Shown: positions 50,255-59,842, numbered from the stretch's first letter. The stretch is DNA of 64,000 nt from Listeria seeligeri serovar 1/2b str. SLCC3954 (GCF_000027145.1 NC_013891.1:868001-932000); one strand, 5' to 3'. The notes: generated by a model from the letters alone, not told the origin. A program made the numbers and translations.

Positions 50255-51145
50255 GTGTTTTTAGAATGGCAAGTAAACAAGGAAGATAGCGGCTTACTAC
50301 TTAGAACATTTCTTAGGAGTAAGCATATATCCAAACAATTATTAACCGCTGTGAAGTTTAGCGTGGATGGAAAAATCGAAGTAAATGGTACGGAACAAAA
50401 TGTACTTTACGAGGTGCAAACGGGTGATGAAGTGCGCCTTACTTTTCCAACTGAGCAACAAAATGAACGATTGCTTGCAGAATATACGGATTTGGAAATT
50501 GTGTTTGAAGATGATTTTTTATTAATTATTAATAAACCAGCTGGCATGGCATCTATTCCTTCGCAGTATCACCCGAGTGGCTCTGTGGCGAATTTTGTTA
50601 AAGGGCACTATGAAGCACAAGGGCTTACAAGTGCGATTCATATCGTTACTCGACTGGACCGGGAAACTTCTGGACTTATGTTGATTGCTAAAAATCGATT
50701 TGCTCATGCCAGATTAAGTACATTTTTACAACAAGGCTTGTTGAAAAGAAGTTATCAGGCCTTTGTTTCAGGGGAGTTAGTAAAACAAGTAGGGTCGATT
50801 GAAGCACCGATTGGGCGTAAAGCAGTAAGTATTATGGAACGCGTTGTTACCCCAGAAGGAAAGTATGCCAAAACCAATTATCAAGTGCTTGCCCGTTATC
50901 AAGCATTTGACCATGTCGCTCTTCAGCTTGAGACTGGGCGGACGCACCAAATAAGGGTTCATTTGTCCTATATTGGGCATCCACTTATTGGTGATGACAT
51001 GTATGGAGGGGATACAGATTTATTGAAAAGACAAGCCTTACACTCGTGCCATCTTCATTTAATCCATCCACTTACCGAAGAATATTTAGCATTTGATTTA
51101 CCGTTACCATATGATATGGAAGAGATTATTCTAAAATCGAAGTAA
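50255..51145 (+). CDS. rluD: Pseudouridine synthase, RluA/RluD family
   Basis: A 296-residue enzyme converting uridine to pseudouridine in rRNA. An S4-like N-terminal domain (FLRSKHISKQLLTAVKFSVDGKIEVNG) is followed by the catalytic domain with HIVTRLDRETSGLMLIAKN (Asp in RLDRETSG), LLKRSYQAFVSGE, LETGRTHQIRVHL and GHPLIGDDMYGG. GTG start at 50255 after AGGAGGAAGC. It closes the relQ-nadK-rluD operon. Target residue not predictable. Confidence 0.88.
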   Translation: MFLEWQVNKEDSGLLLRTFLRSKHISKQLLTAVKFSVDGKIEVNGTEQNVLYEVQTGDEVRLTFPTEQQNERLLAEYTDLEIVFEDDFLLIINKPAGMASIPSQYHPSGSVANFVKGHYEAQGLTSAIHIVTRLDRETSGLMLIAKNRFAHARLSTFLQQGLLKRSYQAFVSGELVKQVGSIEAPIGRKAVSIMERVVTPEGKYAKTNYQVLARYQAFDHVALQLETGRTHQIRVHLSYIGHPLIGDDMYGGDTDLLKRQALHSCHLHLIHPLTEEYLAFDLPLPYDMEEIILKSK

Positions 51146-51222
51146 TAAGAGTTTTAAAAAGTTATTAGGTCATGTAAAATGAAAGAAGCGAATCAAATCG
51201 CATCAATTTTAGGAGGAATAAC

Positions 51223-52011
51223 ATGAATTTATCATTAGAGGGAAAAACATATGTAGTTATGGGAGTTGCTAATAAACGTAGTATTGCTTGGGCTATTGCT
51301 CGCTCTTTAAACGAAGCAGGCGCAAAATTAGTATTTACATACGCAGATGAGCGCGCGAAAAAAAGTATCACAGAGCTTGTACCATCTTTAAATGAAATAA
51401 ACCAAGAACCGCTAATTTTAGCTTGTGATGTGACTAGTGAAGAAGCTATCACTGAAACATTTGAAACGATTAAAAATAAAGTTGGGAAATTAAGTGGTTT
51501 AGCGCATTGTATTGCTTTTGCTAATAAAGATTTCTTAACAGGGGATTATTTAGAAGTAGATCGCAAAAGCTTTTTACAGGCGCACGAAATTAGTGCTTAT
51601 TCATTTACTGCCGTGGCTCGTGCACTTAAGCATTTAGAAATGTTAACGGAAGATGCAAGTTTACTAACGTTGACTTACTTAGGTGGGGAACGAGTGGTTG
51701 AAAATTATAACATTATGGGTGTTGCAAAAGCTTCTCTTGATGCTAGCGTTAGATATTTAGCGATGGACTTAGGGGCAATTGGCGTTCGGGTAAACGCGAT
51801 TTCAGCTGGACCGATTAGAACTGTTTCTGCACGTGGCGTTAGCGGTTTCTCGGACTCTATCTCTTTAGTAGAAGAAAGAGCACCACTAAAAAGAGCAACA
51901 CAAGCAGAAGAAGTTGGCGATACAGCTTATTACTTGTTTAGTAACTTATCTCGCGGCGTAACGGGCGAAGTGATTCATGTAGATAGCGGTTATCATATTA
52001 TTGGATTCTAG
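51223..52011 (+). CDS. fabI: Enoyl-[acyl-carrier-protein] reductase (NADH/NADPH)
   Basis: Catalyses the last reductive step of each fatty-acid elongation cycle and is the triclosan target. 262-residue SDR: MGVANKRSIAWAIARSLNEAGA for the cofactor site, HCIAFANKD, and the Y-x6-K catalytic pair in YNIMGVAKASLDAS, then SAGPIRTVSARGVSGF. SD TAGGAGGAATA before the ATG. A FapR-type operator is not convincing in its leader. It has its own terminator shared with dltD. Confidence 0.95.
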   Translation: MNLSLEGKTYVVMGVANKRSIAWAIARSLNEAGAKLVFTYADERAKKSITELVPSLNEINQEPLILACDVTSEEAITETFETIKNKVGKLSGLAHCIAFANKDFLTGDYLEVDRKSFLQAHEISAYSFTAVARALKHLEMLTEDASLLTLTYLGGERVVENYNIMGVAKASLDASVRYLAMDLGAIGVRVNAISAGPIRTVSARGVSGFSDSISLVEERAPLKRATQAEEVGDTAYYLFSNLSRGVTGEVIHVDSGYHIIGF

Positions 52012-52019
52012 AAAAGTAA

Positions 52020-52060
52020 AAAAATCCAGAAGTAGTTTCGACTACTTCTGGATTTTTTTT
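52020..52060. terminator. Bidirectional terminator fabI / dlt operon
   Basis: Perfect 17-bp stem (52020-52036 with 52041-52057), TTCG tetraloop, T-run. The dltD stop codon (52044-52042) lies inside the stem. Confidence 0.93.
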
Positions 52061-53316
52061 GGTCCAGGTTGATGATGGTTTTTTAGATAAAATTCGTCTG
52101 CCGTTGGGGTATAGTTTGTTTGTACGGGGGCTTTTACGAAGTCGGCCAGAACTTGATCAATTTTTACCCAACCACGCCAGCTTAAATGAATAGTATCTTC
52201 CAAATAATAAGGCTCGTTTTGATATTCTTCTAGAGAGTAATAACGGAATCCTTGGCTTTCAATTTGCTGTTTGGTTTTTGCGTAGTAATTTTTGAGCCCT
52301 TGCTTATTCATACCGATATAATCAATCCATTTACCGTTGATTGGCGGATTAATAAAAATAACATCTGCGCCGGCTTTTTTGAATGCATCCATCAGTAGTT
52401 GTAAGTCGCCATATTCAGGAGAATTATCATAACGTAAATTTCCTCGGCTGTTTTTCATTTTTTTCTCAACAGGTTGGATTTTTTTCTTATAGTAACCTTC
52501 TTTGACCTGATAAGGATTTGGACCAGTGTTTTTTTTACCAATTTCTTTAGCTAACTGATCTAACTGATTATAATCTAGTGTTTCTGGCAATGCTTTTAAA
52601 CCTTTATCCACACGAACTTCCTTGGAACCAGTGATAGTTTTGGACTCTAAATCGTCTTTACGTTCTAAAATTTTAAATTGGATTTCACCAGCTAATTTAG
52701 TGAATTTCTGATTATGAGGCTTTTTAGGACCTTTTGCAAGGATGTTTTCTAATAAGTTTTTTAAAGTTGTGTCACTTTGGACGACTTGGAAACTTAATAA
52801 TCTTTTTGCAGCATATCTTCTTTCAGGAGTATTTTCTGTATCCTCTAAAGCAAATTTGTATGCATGAAGTGGAGAGAAATTTGCGCCGAATGATGGATCA
52901 GAAACGCCATGCGGACCAAACCATTGAGGCGATAATATAACTGCTACTTTTTTGCCTTTCAGCTCGCTACCAAGCGCATTCACATCAAGAAAATGACTTA
53001 GGTTTTGTGTGCCTGGTCGCCCAAGTAGGAATGGTGTATAGCCTTGATCGTATTTTTTAGATACTACGCTAGGATGAAATGGATCGACACGTGAAAGCTC
53101 AGAAGAACCAAAGATTGGTAAATAATTACCTTCTTGTAAAGCTTCTTTTTGAATGTCTAACCCCTGGATGACGGATTCGTTCATGGATGTAGCGCTTTTT
53201 TTCACTGTAGTAGAAGGGACATGAGAAAATAAACTGCTAGGTCCGAACAGAACGAAAAGGAAAACCGCGAATGCGACCAATAACGGTCCAAATGTCATCC
53301 ACAGCTTTTTTTTCAT
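52042..53316 (-). CDS. dltD: D-alanyl-lipoteichoic acid biosynthesis protein DltD
   Basis: Membrane-anchored SGNH-like protein acting outside the membrane in the transfer of D-Ala to LTA. One N-terminal helix (about 7-26) precedes a large extracytoplasmic domain with FGSSELSR (nucleophile Ser in the GSSEL block), a central Lys-rich insertion, VIFINPPINGKWIDY, and DTIHLSWRGW with the catalytic Asp/His. 424 residues. Its start overlaps the dltC stop by one base. Last gene of dltXABCD. Confidence 0.93.
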   Translation of the reverse strand: MKKKLWMTFGPLLVAFAVFLFVLFGPSSLFSHVPSTTVKKSATSMNESVIQGLDIQKEALQEGNYLPIFGSSELSRVDPFHPSVVSKKYDQGYTPFLLGRPGTQNLSHFLDVNALGSELKGKKVAVILSPQWFGPHGVSDPSFGANFSPLHAYKFALEDTENTPERRYAAKRLLSFQVVQSDTTLKNLLENILAKGPKKPHNQKFTKLAGEIQFKILERKDDLESKTITGSKEVRVDKGLKALPETLDYNQLDQLAKEIGKKNTGPNPYQVKEGYYKKKIQPVEKKMKNSRGNLRYDNSPEYGDLQLLMDAFKKAGADVIFINPPINGKWIDYIGMNKQGLKNYYAKTKQQIESQGFRYYSLEEYQNEPYYLEDTIHLSWRGWVKIDQVLADFVKAPVQTNYTPTADEFYLKNHHQPGPKKIQK

Positions 53317-53552
53317 TATTTAAGCGCCTCAAGTTGTTTAATAATCATTTCAGGAGTAGCCCATTCTTCACGGTCGAATTCAGAAACGGGTACAGTTATC
53401 TCTAATTTTTCTTCTATTTCAATTAAAAGTTGAACAGTTGCCATTGAATCCAGCAATCCTTCATCAAATAATTTTATATTTGTATTTTGTTTTACTTCAT
53501 CTGTTTCTGTAATTTCTTCTAAGATTTCTAACACATTTTCACGAAAAGCCAT
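53316..53552 (-). CDS. dltC: D-alanyl carrier protein DltC
   Basis: A 78-residue acyl-carrier-like protein. The phosphopantetheine attachment Ser is in [20 protein letters not shown] (Ser near residue 36). The acidic helix II and the four-helix pattern are standard. It is loaded with D-Ala by DltA. It lies 24 bp after dltB and is coupled to dltD. Confidence 0.94.
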   Translation of the reverse strand: MAFRENVLEILEEITETDEVKQNTNIKLFDEGLLDSMATVQLLIEIEEKLEITVPVSEFDREEWATPEMIIKQLEALK

Positions 53553-53576
53553 TTAAATTACCACCTTTAGTTAGTT

Positions 53577-54761
53577 TTAAAAATTTATTTTATCTAAAAT
53601 GCCTGAGAATATCAGGAATCCGAAACAAACAAAATGGAACGTAATGATGACACTAATAACATATGTCACCTTATTTTTTGGATAAATTTTATGTTTCTTA
53701 TTAAATCGTTCGAAAAGGTCAAAACCAACAATTATTGCCGCTTGATAAAGACCATAAACGATGTAGTACCAGTGAAGTCCGTGCCATACACCCATGATGA
53801 AAAAGTTAACAAAATAAGCTAAGTAGGCAATGGTGAATTTGCTTTTGAACCATTTCTTTTTAGTAAGCCAGAAGACAAAACGCATGAATACATAATCACG
53901 GAACCAGAAGGAAAGCGTCATATGCCAACGATTCCAGAATTCCTTAATGTTTCGTGCCGCAAATGGCTTGTTAAAGTTCATCGGTGTTTGAATACCAAGC
54001 AAGTAACTTACTCCGACTGCAAAAGCGCTATAACCAGCAAAATCAAAGAATAAGTACATACTATAAGCATACATATAACCAAATAAACTTAATTTTGTGT
54101 CAATGTGATGCGTAATTGCAAAGTCTAATGGTATAACAAAATGTTTATTTACTAAGTAAGCAATGATGAATTTATAGAGAAAACCGAGAAAGATAAGGAA
54201 AATTCCTCGATTTAGTAAAGCAAGATAAGCTTCTTTACTTGGCGGATTATCCACATCTTTTTTAAAACGACGGAAACGATCTATGGGACCAGATGAAATT
54301 GTCGGAAAGAATAATAAGAAATTAACAAAATCCCATGCGTTGTATTGCTTGATTAAATTATCGCGTATTTCAATAATCATCTGAGCCGCTTTAAAAGTTA
54401 AGTACGAAATTCCTAAGAAACCAACCATTGTAACATGGTCCCCTAAAATTGGTACGACTTTTGAAATAACTAACGGAAGAATAGAGAGAATCACTGCAAC
54501 AACGAATACGGCGCCGTGATTCTTCTTTCGTTCTTGCCGATAATGAAAGTAAACTCGAACAAGTGCAAGTTGCCAAAAGACAAAGAAAATAAAAGTAATG
54601 GCTTGGACTGTACTTGCTGAGAATAAAAAGTATAAAAATACAAGAGTGACAAAAGCATTATAAATCGGTAGTCTTTTTCCTAACAAACCAGCTACTATGA
54701 TAGGAAGTAAAAACAGAAGAAGTACCCCAAAATAAAGAATTGTACCGTACGGTGTGCTCAC
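53577..54761 (-). CDS. dltB: D-alanyl transfer MBOAT protein DltB
   Basis: A 394-residue polytopic MBOAT protein that passes D-Ala from DltC across the membrane. About 11-12 hydrophobic segments; GPIDRFRRF, FNKPFAARNIKEFWNRWHMTLSFWFRDYVFMR (parts), and the catalytic His in MGVWHGLHWYYIVYG. It overlaps dltA by four bases (ATGA-type overlap). Conserved target of LTA D-alanylation inhibitors. Confidence 0.94.
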   Translation of the reverse strand: MSTPYGTILYFGVLLLFLLPIIVAGLLGKRLPIYNAFVTLVFLYFLFSASTVQAITFIFFVFWQLALVRVYFHYRQERKKNHGAVFVVAVILSILPLVISKVVPILGDHVTMVGFLGISYLTFKAAQMIIEIRDNLIKQYNAWDFVNFLLFFPTISSGPIDRFRRFKKDVDNPPSKEAYLALLNRGIFLIFLGFLYKFIIAYLVNKHFVIPLDFAITHHIDTKLSLFGYMYAYSMYLFFDFAGYSAFAVGVSYLLGIQTPMNFNKPFAARNIKEFWNRWHMTLSFWFRDYVFMRFVFWLTKKKWFKSKFTIAYLAYFVNFFIMGVWHGLHWYYIVYGLYQAAIIVGFDLFERFNKKHKIYPKNKVTYVISVIITFHFVCFGFLIFSGILDKINF

Positions 54762-56305
54762 TTGTTAACCTCGTTATAGAGCCTTTTTCGGTCAATTTTA
54801 CCATTCATTGTAAGCGGGAATTCTGTTTTAAAAATCCATTTTCGCGGAATCATATAGGCTGGCATAAATTCTTTTAATTCGTTTTTGATTGCTGCACTTA
54901 GCTGGTATTCTTTTTCAAAGTCATTAGGGGATGGGAGCACCTGAGCGACTAACATATCTACCTTATCGTCTTTTATTTTAGGAATAACCGCGCAGTTTTT
55001 AATGTAACTTACTTTTTTTAGATTATTTTCAATATCTTCTAGTTCGATTCGATATCCATGAAGTTTAATTTGGAAATCGAGGCGACCTTGGAAGAAAAGA
55101 TATCCGTCTTTTATAAGACCTGAATCGCCTGTATGATAGGCCCTATAACCTTTGTAATCAAAAAATACTTGTGCTGTTTTTTCAGGTTCATTTAAATAAC
55201 CTTTGGAAACACTTGCGCCAATAAGGATAATTTCACCTTTTTGACCGTCTGGAACTAATTCTCCGGTTTCTTGGTCGACGATGTGGAGACGCATATCAGG
55301 CTTAATGACTCCAAGCGGTAAACTTGGGTAAGCATCAAGAAGTTCACGTGTAACCTTTACTTGTGTCACGGCGACAGTTGCTTCGGTCGGGCCATACGTA
55401 TTATAAATCACCGCATCAGGAAAACGATTAAGTAATTCATTTGCTGTTTTCTTGGCAAGTACTTCGCCACAGAATAAAAAGCGAGTTAAATTTGGATTGT
55501 TTTCTTGGTTGAAATTTGGATCTAATAAACATAAATCTGCGAAAGAAGGGGTAGAAACCCATACATCCAAACTTTGTGCAGGTATTTCATGATACAACGC
55601 TTTTAAATTCGCGGTAATTGTCTTATCTAGCGGCACCAGTGTCCCTCCAGAAAGCAAACAAGGATATAAATCCATTACAGATAAATCAAATGAAAAGGGT
55701 GCTTGATTTAAAAAGCGGAATCCTTGCTGTAAAGAGAAATCTTGCAAAATCCAGTTGCTGAAACTAACTAGGTTATTTTGACTAATTTGTACGCCTTTAG
55801 GATTACCAGTACTTCCAGATGTGAAAATAATATAGTAATTGTCATCATTTTTAACACATGCGTCTGGGTTTGGAGTTTCATCTAAGTGTTTCTGTAAGGA
55901 ATCTACTAAATTTTCAGTACTTAACACAGAACAATCTGTGATGGTGAGATTACTTGGAAGTTCCTCTGTGCAGATGAATAATGCTGGATCAGCCGCTTTT
56001 TTTATTTGTTCTATTCGTTCAACTGGCATAGAAACATCTACTGGAACATAAGCACGGCCTGATTTGATAACACCTAAGAAAGAAGTAATCATAAGTGGTG
56101 ACATATGTCCATAAACAATAATTGGTTTTTGTTTATCGGTAGTTATATTTTTAAGTAAAAAAGAACCAATTGCATCGGATTGACGCTTCAATTCTCTGTA
56201 GGAAAGGCGTGTTCCAGCATATTCGTAACAAGGGAAATCCGGTGTTTTTTCAGCCCAAGCATCGATTCTCTCGATAATACTTGTCGTCATTATTGAAATG
56301 CCCAT
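54758..56305 (-). CDS. dltA: D-alanine-DltC ligase DltA
   Basis: Adenylates D-Ala and thioesterifies it to DltC in the cytoplasm. ANL superfamily: FTSGSTGNPKGVQ (P-loop), YNTYGPTEATVAVT, GVIKPDMRLHIVD, YHTGDSG and the C-terminal LPLTMNGKIDRKRL-type FPLTMNGKIDRK Lys. The ATG at 56305 (515 residues) follows AAAGGACTG; an internal ATG at 56290 gives 510 residues and matches the common annotation but has a poor SD. It lies 21 bp after dltX. Confidence 0.92.
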   Translation of the reverse strand: MGISIMTTSIIERIDAWAEKTPDFPCYEYAGTRLSYRELKRQSDAIGSFLLKNITTDKQKPIIVYGHMSPLMITSFLGVIKSGRAYVPVDVSMPVERIEQIKKAADPALFICTEELPSNLTITDCSVLSTENLVDSLQKHLDETPNPDACVKNDDNYYIIFTSGSTGNPKGVQISQNNLVSFSNWILQDFSLQQGFRFLNQAPFSFDLSVMDLYPCLLSGGTLVPLDKTITANLKALYHEIPAQSLDVWVSTPSFADLCLLDPNFNQENNPNLTRFLFCGEVLAKKTANELLNRFPDAVIYNTYGPTEATVAVTQVKVTRELLDAYPSLPLGVIKPDMRLHIVDQETGELVPDGQKGEIILIGASVSKGYLNEPEKTAQVFFDYKGYRAYHTGDSGLIKDGYLFFQGRLDFQIKLHGYRIELEDIENNLKKVSYIKNCAVIPKIKDDKVDMLVAQVLPSPNDFEKEYQLSAAIKNELKEFMPAYMIPRKWIFKTEFPLTMNGKIDRKRLYNEVNK

Positions 56306-56326
56306 TCTTAAACAGTCCTTTCTTTA

Positions 56327-56473
56327 TTAAAATTCATTATAAATAAATTTAGCACCTTCTGGGTTTTTGAAACCATAAAACCACAACAGCCCAAGCAAAA
56401 TTGCAAAGTAAAAGCAAGTTTTTAATGTAAAAATGGTTGCTGGATGGTGAAAAAATAGTTTTATTTTATTCAT
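56327..56473 (-). CDS. dltX: DltX, small membrane protein of the dlt operon
   Basis: A 48-residue protein easily missed by ORF thresholds: MNKIKLFFHHPATIFTLKT, one transmembrane helix (about residues 20-35), then the C-terminal motif FYGFKNPEGAKFIYNEF, in which the terminal FIYNEF is the conserved DltX tail. SD GAGGTGG lies 7 nt before the ATG. It heads the operon, as in other Firmicutes. From the literature on other Gram-positives, DltX acts in the final step with DltB/DltD, its C-terminal acyl-enzyme-like tail being essential. Confidence 0.93.
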   Translation of the reverse strand: MNKIKLFFHHPATIFTLKTCFYFAILLGLLWFYGFKNPEGAKFIYNEF

Positions 56474-56549
56474 AAATCCACCTCATCATTATTTCATTTG
56501 TGTAACAAATATTAAAATTAAGTCGTTAATACTTAGTTTACTGTAATAC

Positions 56550-56565
56550 ATTTGACTTCAAATGT
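56550..56565. promoter_or_regulatory. Perfect 16-bp palindrome in the dlt/rpiA divergent region
   Basis: CATTTGA-CT-TCAAATG, 77 bp before the dltX start, within the presumed dlt promoter region. dlt is known to be regulated by VirR in Listeria; whether this is its site cannot be told here. Confidence 0.55.
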
Positions 56566-56604
56566 CTAATTACATTTTTGTAAGGTTGAATAAATTTACT
56601 TGTT

Positions 56605-56632
56605 TTGAGTTTAAAAGATCTACGAGTATAAT
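56605..56632 (+). promoter_or_regulatory. Promoter of rpiA
   Basis: TTGAGT (56605-56610), 16 nt, TATAAT (56627-56632), 47 bp before the start codon. Confidence 0.75.
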
Positions 56633-56679
56633 GAAAACATAGTTGATACTGTGTTTGTTGGAGAGGACGGAGGAGTAGT

Positions 56680-57354
56680 ATGGTCAATCAAAAGAAAATT
56701 GCAGGAGAAAAAGCATGTGAATGGGTTGAAGATGGAATGGTAGTTGGTCTCGGCACCGGGAGTACGGTTTACTATACAATCGAGAAGTTGGGAGAATTGG
56801 TACAGCAAGGTTTGAAGATTACGGGCGTTGCTACATCCGAACAAACGGCTAGACAAGCGGAAAAACTAGGCATTCCTTTGAAATCTTTAAATGACGTTGC
56901 TGAAATCGATATTACAATAGATGGGGCCGATGAAGTAAATGGGGCTTTTCAAGGAATAAAAGGTGGGGGAGGTGCGCTTCTTCGTGAAAAAATGGTCGCA
57001 GAAGCAAGCATATTGAACATCTGGGTAGTCGGAGAGGAAAAGCTAGTGGATTCGCTAGGAAATTTCCCATTACCTCTGGAAGTAATTCCTTTTGGCTGGA
57101 AACAAATTAAACGGTCGCTCGAAAAAGAAGGTATTCAAACAACACTTCGAACACAACAAAATAAAGAGATTTACCAAACGAATAATGGCAATTATATTTT
57201 GGATATTATTAACCAAACATTTACTAACCCTATTAAGTGGCAAGAAAAATTAGCACAAGTACCAGGTATAGTAGAGCAGGGATTGTTTTTAAATTATGTG
57301 GATATAATTATTTGTGGAAAAGCAGATGGAGAAATCGAGCTAATAAAAAAATAG
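56680..57354 (+). CDS. rpiA: Ribose-5-phosphate isomerase A
   Basis: Interconverts ribose-5-P and ribulose-5-P in the pentose phosphate pathway. 224 residues: GLGTGSTVYYTIEKLGE (phosphate site), SEQTARQAEKLGIPL, the catalytic DGADEVNGAFQGIKGGGGALLREK (parts; Asp/Glu), and KLVDSLGNFPLPLEV. SD GGAGGAG. Monocistronic, divergent from dlt. Short C-terminus DIIICGKADGEIELI is normal. Confidence 0.93.
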   Translation: MVNQKKIAGEKACEWVEDGMVVGLGTGSTVYYTIEKLGELVQQGLKITGVATSEQTARQAEKLGIPLKSLNDVAEIDITIDGADEVNGAFQGIKGGGGALLREKMVAEASILNIWVVGEEKLVDSLGNFPLPLEVIPFGWKQIKRSLEKEGIQTTLRTQQNKEIYQTNNGNYILDIINQTFTNPIKWQEKLAQVPGIVEQGLFLNYVDIIICGKADGEIELIKK

Positions 57355-57389
57355 CTATTTCCTCTACAATAGAAGAAATAGCTATTTTT
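57347..57389. terminator. Bidirectional terminator rpiA / GNAT gene
   Basis: Perfect 15-bp stem (57347-57361 with 57375-57389). The rpiA stop codon is within it. Confidence 0.9.
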
Positions 57390-57390
57390 A

Positions 57391-57834
57391 TTAAACTTCA
57401 TAGGTTAATGTTTTTCTCATTTCTTTGTGTTCTATATCCGCATCTAGAAAAATATCTGAGCAAGTTTCATAGCCAAGTTTTTCATAGAAAGGAATGGCGG
57501 TAACTTGTGCACCTAATTTTAGTTTCGTTAAACCACGCGTTTTTGCTTCAAATTCGATTGCTTCCATAATTCTACGCCCACTACCTGTACCACGAGCTAT
57601 TTTTTGAGTACAAATCCGTTCTACTTTACCATAACCATCCTTCACGCGAAATCTTCCTGTTGCCAGTGGAGTGCCATCCTCTGCGTAATCGACAAACATG
57701 ACAACTGAATCCATTTCATCAAATTCGTCCCATTCTAATGCAGGATCGACATTTTGTTCTGTGACAAATACATCATTTCTGATTTTTAAGGCATCTTGTT
57801 TGCCGATTTCATCTGTTACTTTCTTTACTGTCAA
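57391..57834 (-). CDS. GNAT family N-acetyltransferase (ElaA/YjcF-like)
   Basis: A 147-residue acetyltransferase: VFVTEQNVDPALEWDEFDEMD near the N-terminus, FRVKDGYGKVERICTQK, the acetyl-CoA motif RGTGSGRRIMEAIEFEAK, and LKLGAQVTAIPFYEKLGYET. TTG start at 57834 with AAAGGACG; a longer frame from 57858 would overlap the previous gene. 16 bp after the esterase gene, likely an operon. Substrate unknown. Confidence 0.83.
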   Translation of the reverse strand: MTVKKVTDEIGKQDALKIRNDVFVTEQNVDPALEWDEFDEMDSVVMFVDYAEDGTPLATGRFRVKDGYGKVERICTQKIARGTGSGRRIMEAIEFEAKTRGLTKLKLGAQVTAIPFYEKLGYETCSDIFLDADIEHKEMRKTLTYEV

Positions 57835-57850
57835 TTTCTTTCGTCCTTTC

Positions 57851-58600
57851 TTATGCACGCATGCTCTCTAAGTCAAATGTATTTACTGGAAGCATAAATT
57901 GAAGTGATTCTTTGATGAATGGCTGCCAGTATTTCCAGCGGTGGTCACCGTTAAATACGCGGAAATAATAATCAAACCCTCGCGAGGATAAAATTTGTTC
58001 TAATGATTTATTTGGTGATAGAAAATCGAGTACTTCGTTGCCGGTTGTTTCTACCGCAGTTTCTTCATCACCAATGATATGATAAATTTTTACTTTGGAA
58101 GGGTCGGCTTTTTTTGCAAGAGTTAGCATTGCTTCATCTACATAAGGAGAATGTAAAATAACGTTACCGAATGTAAAAGGGAATAAGAGAGCTGCTTTTA
58201 ATGATACAGATGCTCCAAGTGAATCACCCATTAGGAATCTGCTGGTTGGCATTTGGAAAGAAGGAAAGCGTTCTTCAAGATAAGGAACGAGTTCGAATGC
58301 TAAGAACCGGATATAGGCATCATTTTGTTTACCATCGGGATGATACTTTTCGCGGCGATCCATTACATTTTTGTAAGGAATACCAATGAAAATGGCCTTT
58401 TGAATCTGCTCATTATTCGCAAGTTCTTCCGAGTGACGAGCTAATTTACCAAATTGAAAATAATCTTTGCCATCTTGCACGATAAAGAGCGGGTATTTGT
58501 ATAATGGAGAAAAATCTGGTGGTAAGCAAATAATTAAGTCAAGTTCCTCTCCTAGCGTTTTACTATAAAATTTTTCGTCCAACATTTTGTAAGCTGTCAT
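57851..58600 (-). CDS. Alpha/beta hydrolase, esterase D/YbbA (BesA-like) family
   Basis: A 249-residue hydrolase: LDLIICLPPDFSPLYKYPLFIVQDGKDYF, RFLMGDSLGASVSLKAA with the GDSLG nucleophile Ser, YHIIGDEETAV with the acid, and the His in FNGDHRWKYW. These elements match Fe-enterobactin/trilactone esterases and related putative esterases. It is not linked to a siderophore cluster here, so a xenobiotic or acyl ester substrate is just as possible. ATG at 58600 is preferred for SD spacing (AAAGGAGAG). Confidence 0.82.
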   Translation of the reverse strand: MTAYKMLDEKFYSKTLGEELDLIICLPPDFSPLYKYPLFIVQDGKDYFQFGKLARHSEELANNEQIQKAIFIGIPYKNVMDRREKYHPDGKQNDAYIRFLAFELVPYLEERFPSFQMPTSRFLMGDSLGASVSLKAALLFPFTFGNVILHSPYVDEAMLTLAKKADPSKVKIYHIIGDEETAVETTGNEVLDFLSPNKSLEQILSSRGFDYYFRVFNGDHRWKYWQPFIKESLQFMLPVNTFDLESMRA

Positions 58601-58818
58601 TTTCATTCTCTCCTTTCTTGAAATCATTCCTTCTAAGATGATTGTTTTTTGAAAAGTTACTCTATTTTAGCATGAATTAGATAAAAAGAAAGAACATTTT
58701 GCCTATTTATGTAAAAAAACTTTTCTTTTAGCATAACTTCACTGCAATCTTCTTGTTTAATATGCTATACTTGAACGTACAATAATTCAGTTTTAACGAT
58801 AGAAAGTAGGGGTTTTGA

Positions 58819-59838
58819 ATGAGTAAAGATATTGACTGGAGCAATTTAGGATTTGGTTATATTAAAACAGACAAGCGTTACATTTCTTATTGGAAAGACG
58901 GGGAATGGGACGAAGGTGCACTAACAGAAGATAATACACTACATATTAGTGAGGGTTCAACAGCGCTTCATTACGGGCAGCAATGTTTTGAAGGTTTAAA
59001 AGCATATCGTTGCAAAGATGGTTCTATTAATCTTTTTCGTCCAGATCGTAACGCTGCTCGAATTCAAAAAAGTTGTGAGCGTTTATTAATGCCACACATC
59101 CCAACTGAAAAATTTATTGATGCTTGTATGCAAGTAGTTCGCGCAAATGAAGAATTTGTTCCGCCATACGGTTCAGGTGCGACACTTTATTTACGTCCTT
59201 TTGTTATTGGTGTAGGAGACAATATTGGTGTTCATGCCGCGCCAGAATATATTTTCTCGATTTTCTGTTCACCAGTAGGACCATATTTCAAAGGTGGAAT
59301 GGCTCCGACGAACTTTATTGTTTCTGATTATGACCGTGCCGCTCCAAATGGTACTGGTGCAGCAAAAGTAGGCGGGAATTACGCAGCAAGCTTGTTACCA
59401 GGTAAAAATGCTCAATCTCGCAATTTTGGTGATTGTATTTACCTTGATCCAGCGACACACACAAAGATTGAAGAAGTGGGTGCAGCTAACTTCTTTGGGA
59501 TTACGAAAGATAATAAATTTATTACTCCTTATTCTCCTTCAATTTTGCCAAGTATTACGAAATATTCGTTGCTTTATTTAGCAGAGCACCGGTTAGGGCT
59601 TGAAGTAAAAGAAGGCGATGTATTTATTGATAAACTAGATGAATTTAAAGAAGCGGGTGCATGTGGAACAGCTGCAGTTATCACGCCAATTGGTGGGATT
59701 CAAACAAAAGATGATTTCCACGTTTTCTATAGTGAAACAGAAGTAGGACCAATAACAAAACAATTATTTGATGAACTTTATGGAATTCAATTCGGTGATA
59801 TCGAAGCTCCGGAAAACTGGATTTATAAAGTAAAATAA
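58819..59838 (+). CDS. ilvE: Branched-chain amino acid aminotransferase
   Basis: PLP enzyme of fold type IV that transaminates branched-chain 2-oxo acids. 339 residues: [71 protein letters not shown] with the PLP Lys, and [27 protein letters not shown]. Preceded by an extended -10 (TGCTATACT, 58763-58771) and SD AGTAGGGG. Not linked to the ilv-leu operon. It also supplies branched keto acids for branched-chain fatty acids, typical of Listeria. Confidence 0.93.
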   Translation: MSKDIDWSNLGFGYIKTDKRYISYWKDGEWDEGALTEDNTLHISEGSTALHYGQQCFEGLKAYRCKDGSINLFRPDRNAARIQKSCERLLMPHIPTEKFIDACMQVVRANEEFVPPYGSGATLYLRPFVIGVGDNIGVHAAPEYIFSIFCSPVGPYFKGGMAPTNFIVSDYDRAAPNGTGAAKVGGNYAASLLPGKNAQSRNFGDCIYLDPATHTKIEEVGAANFFGITKDNKFITPYSPSILPSITKYSLLYLAEHRLGLEVKEGDVFIDKLDEFKEAGACGTAAVITPIGGIQTKDDFHVFYSETEVGPITKQLFDELYGIQFGDIEAPENWIYKVK

Positions 59839-59842
59839 GAAG

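Noticed and set aside
51146-51222. FapR operator before fabI
   Set aside because: ATTAGGTCATGTAA is only a loose match to the FapR consensus, with a broken dyad; not enough to call.
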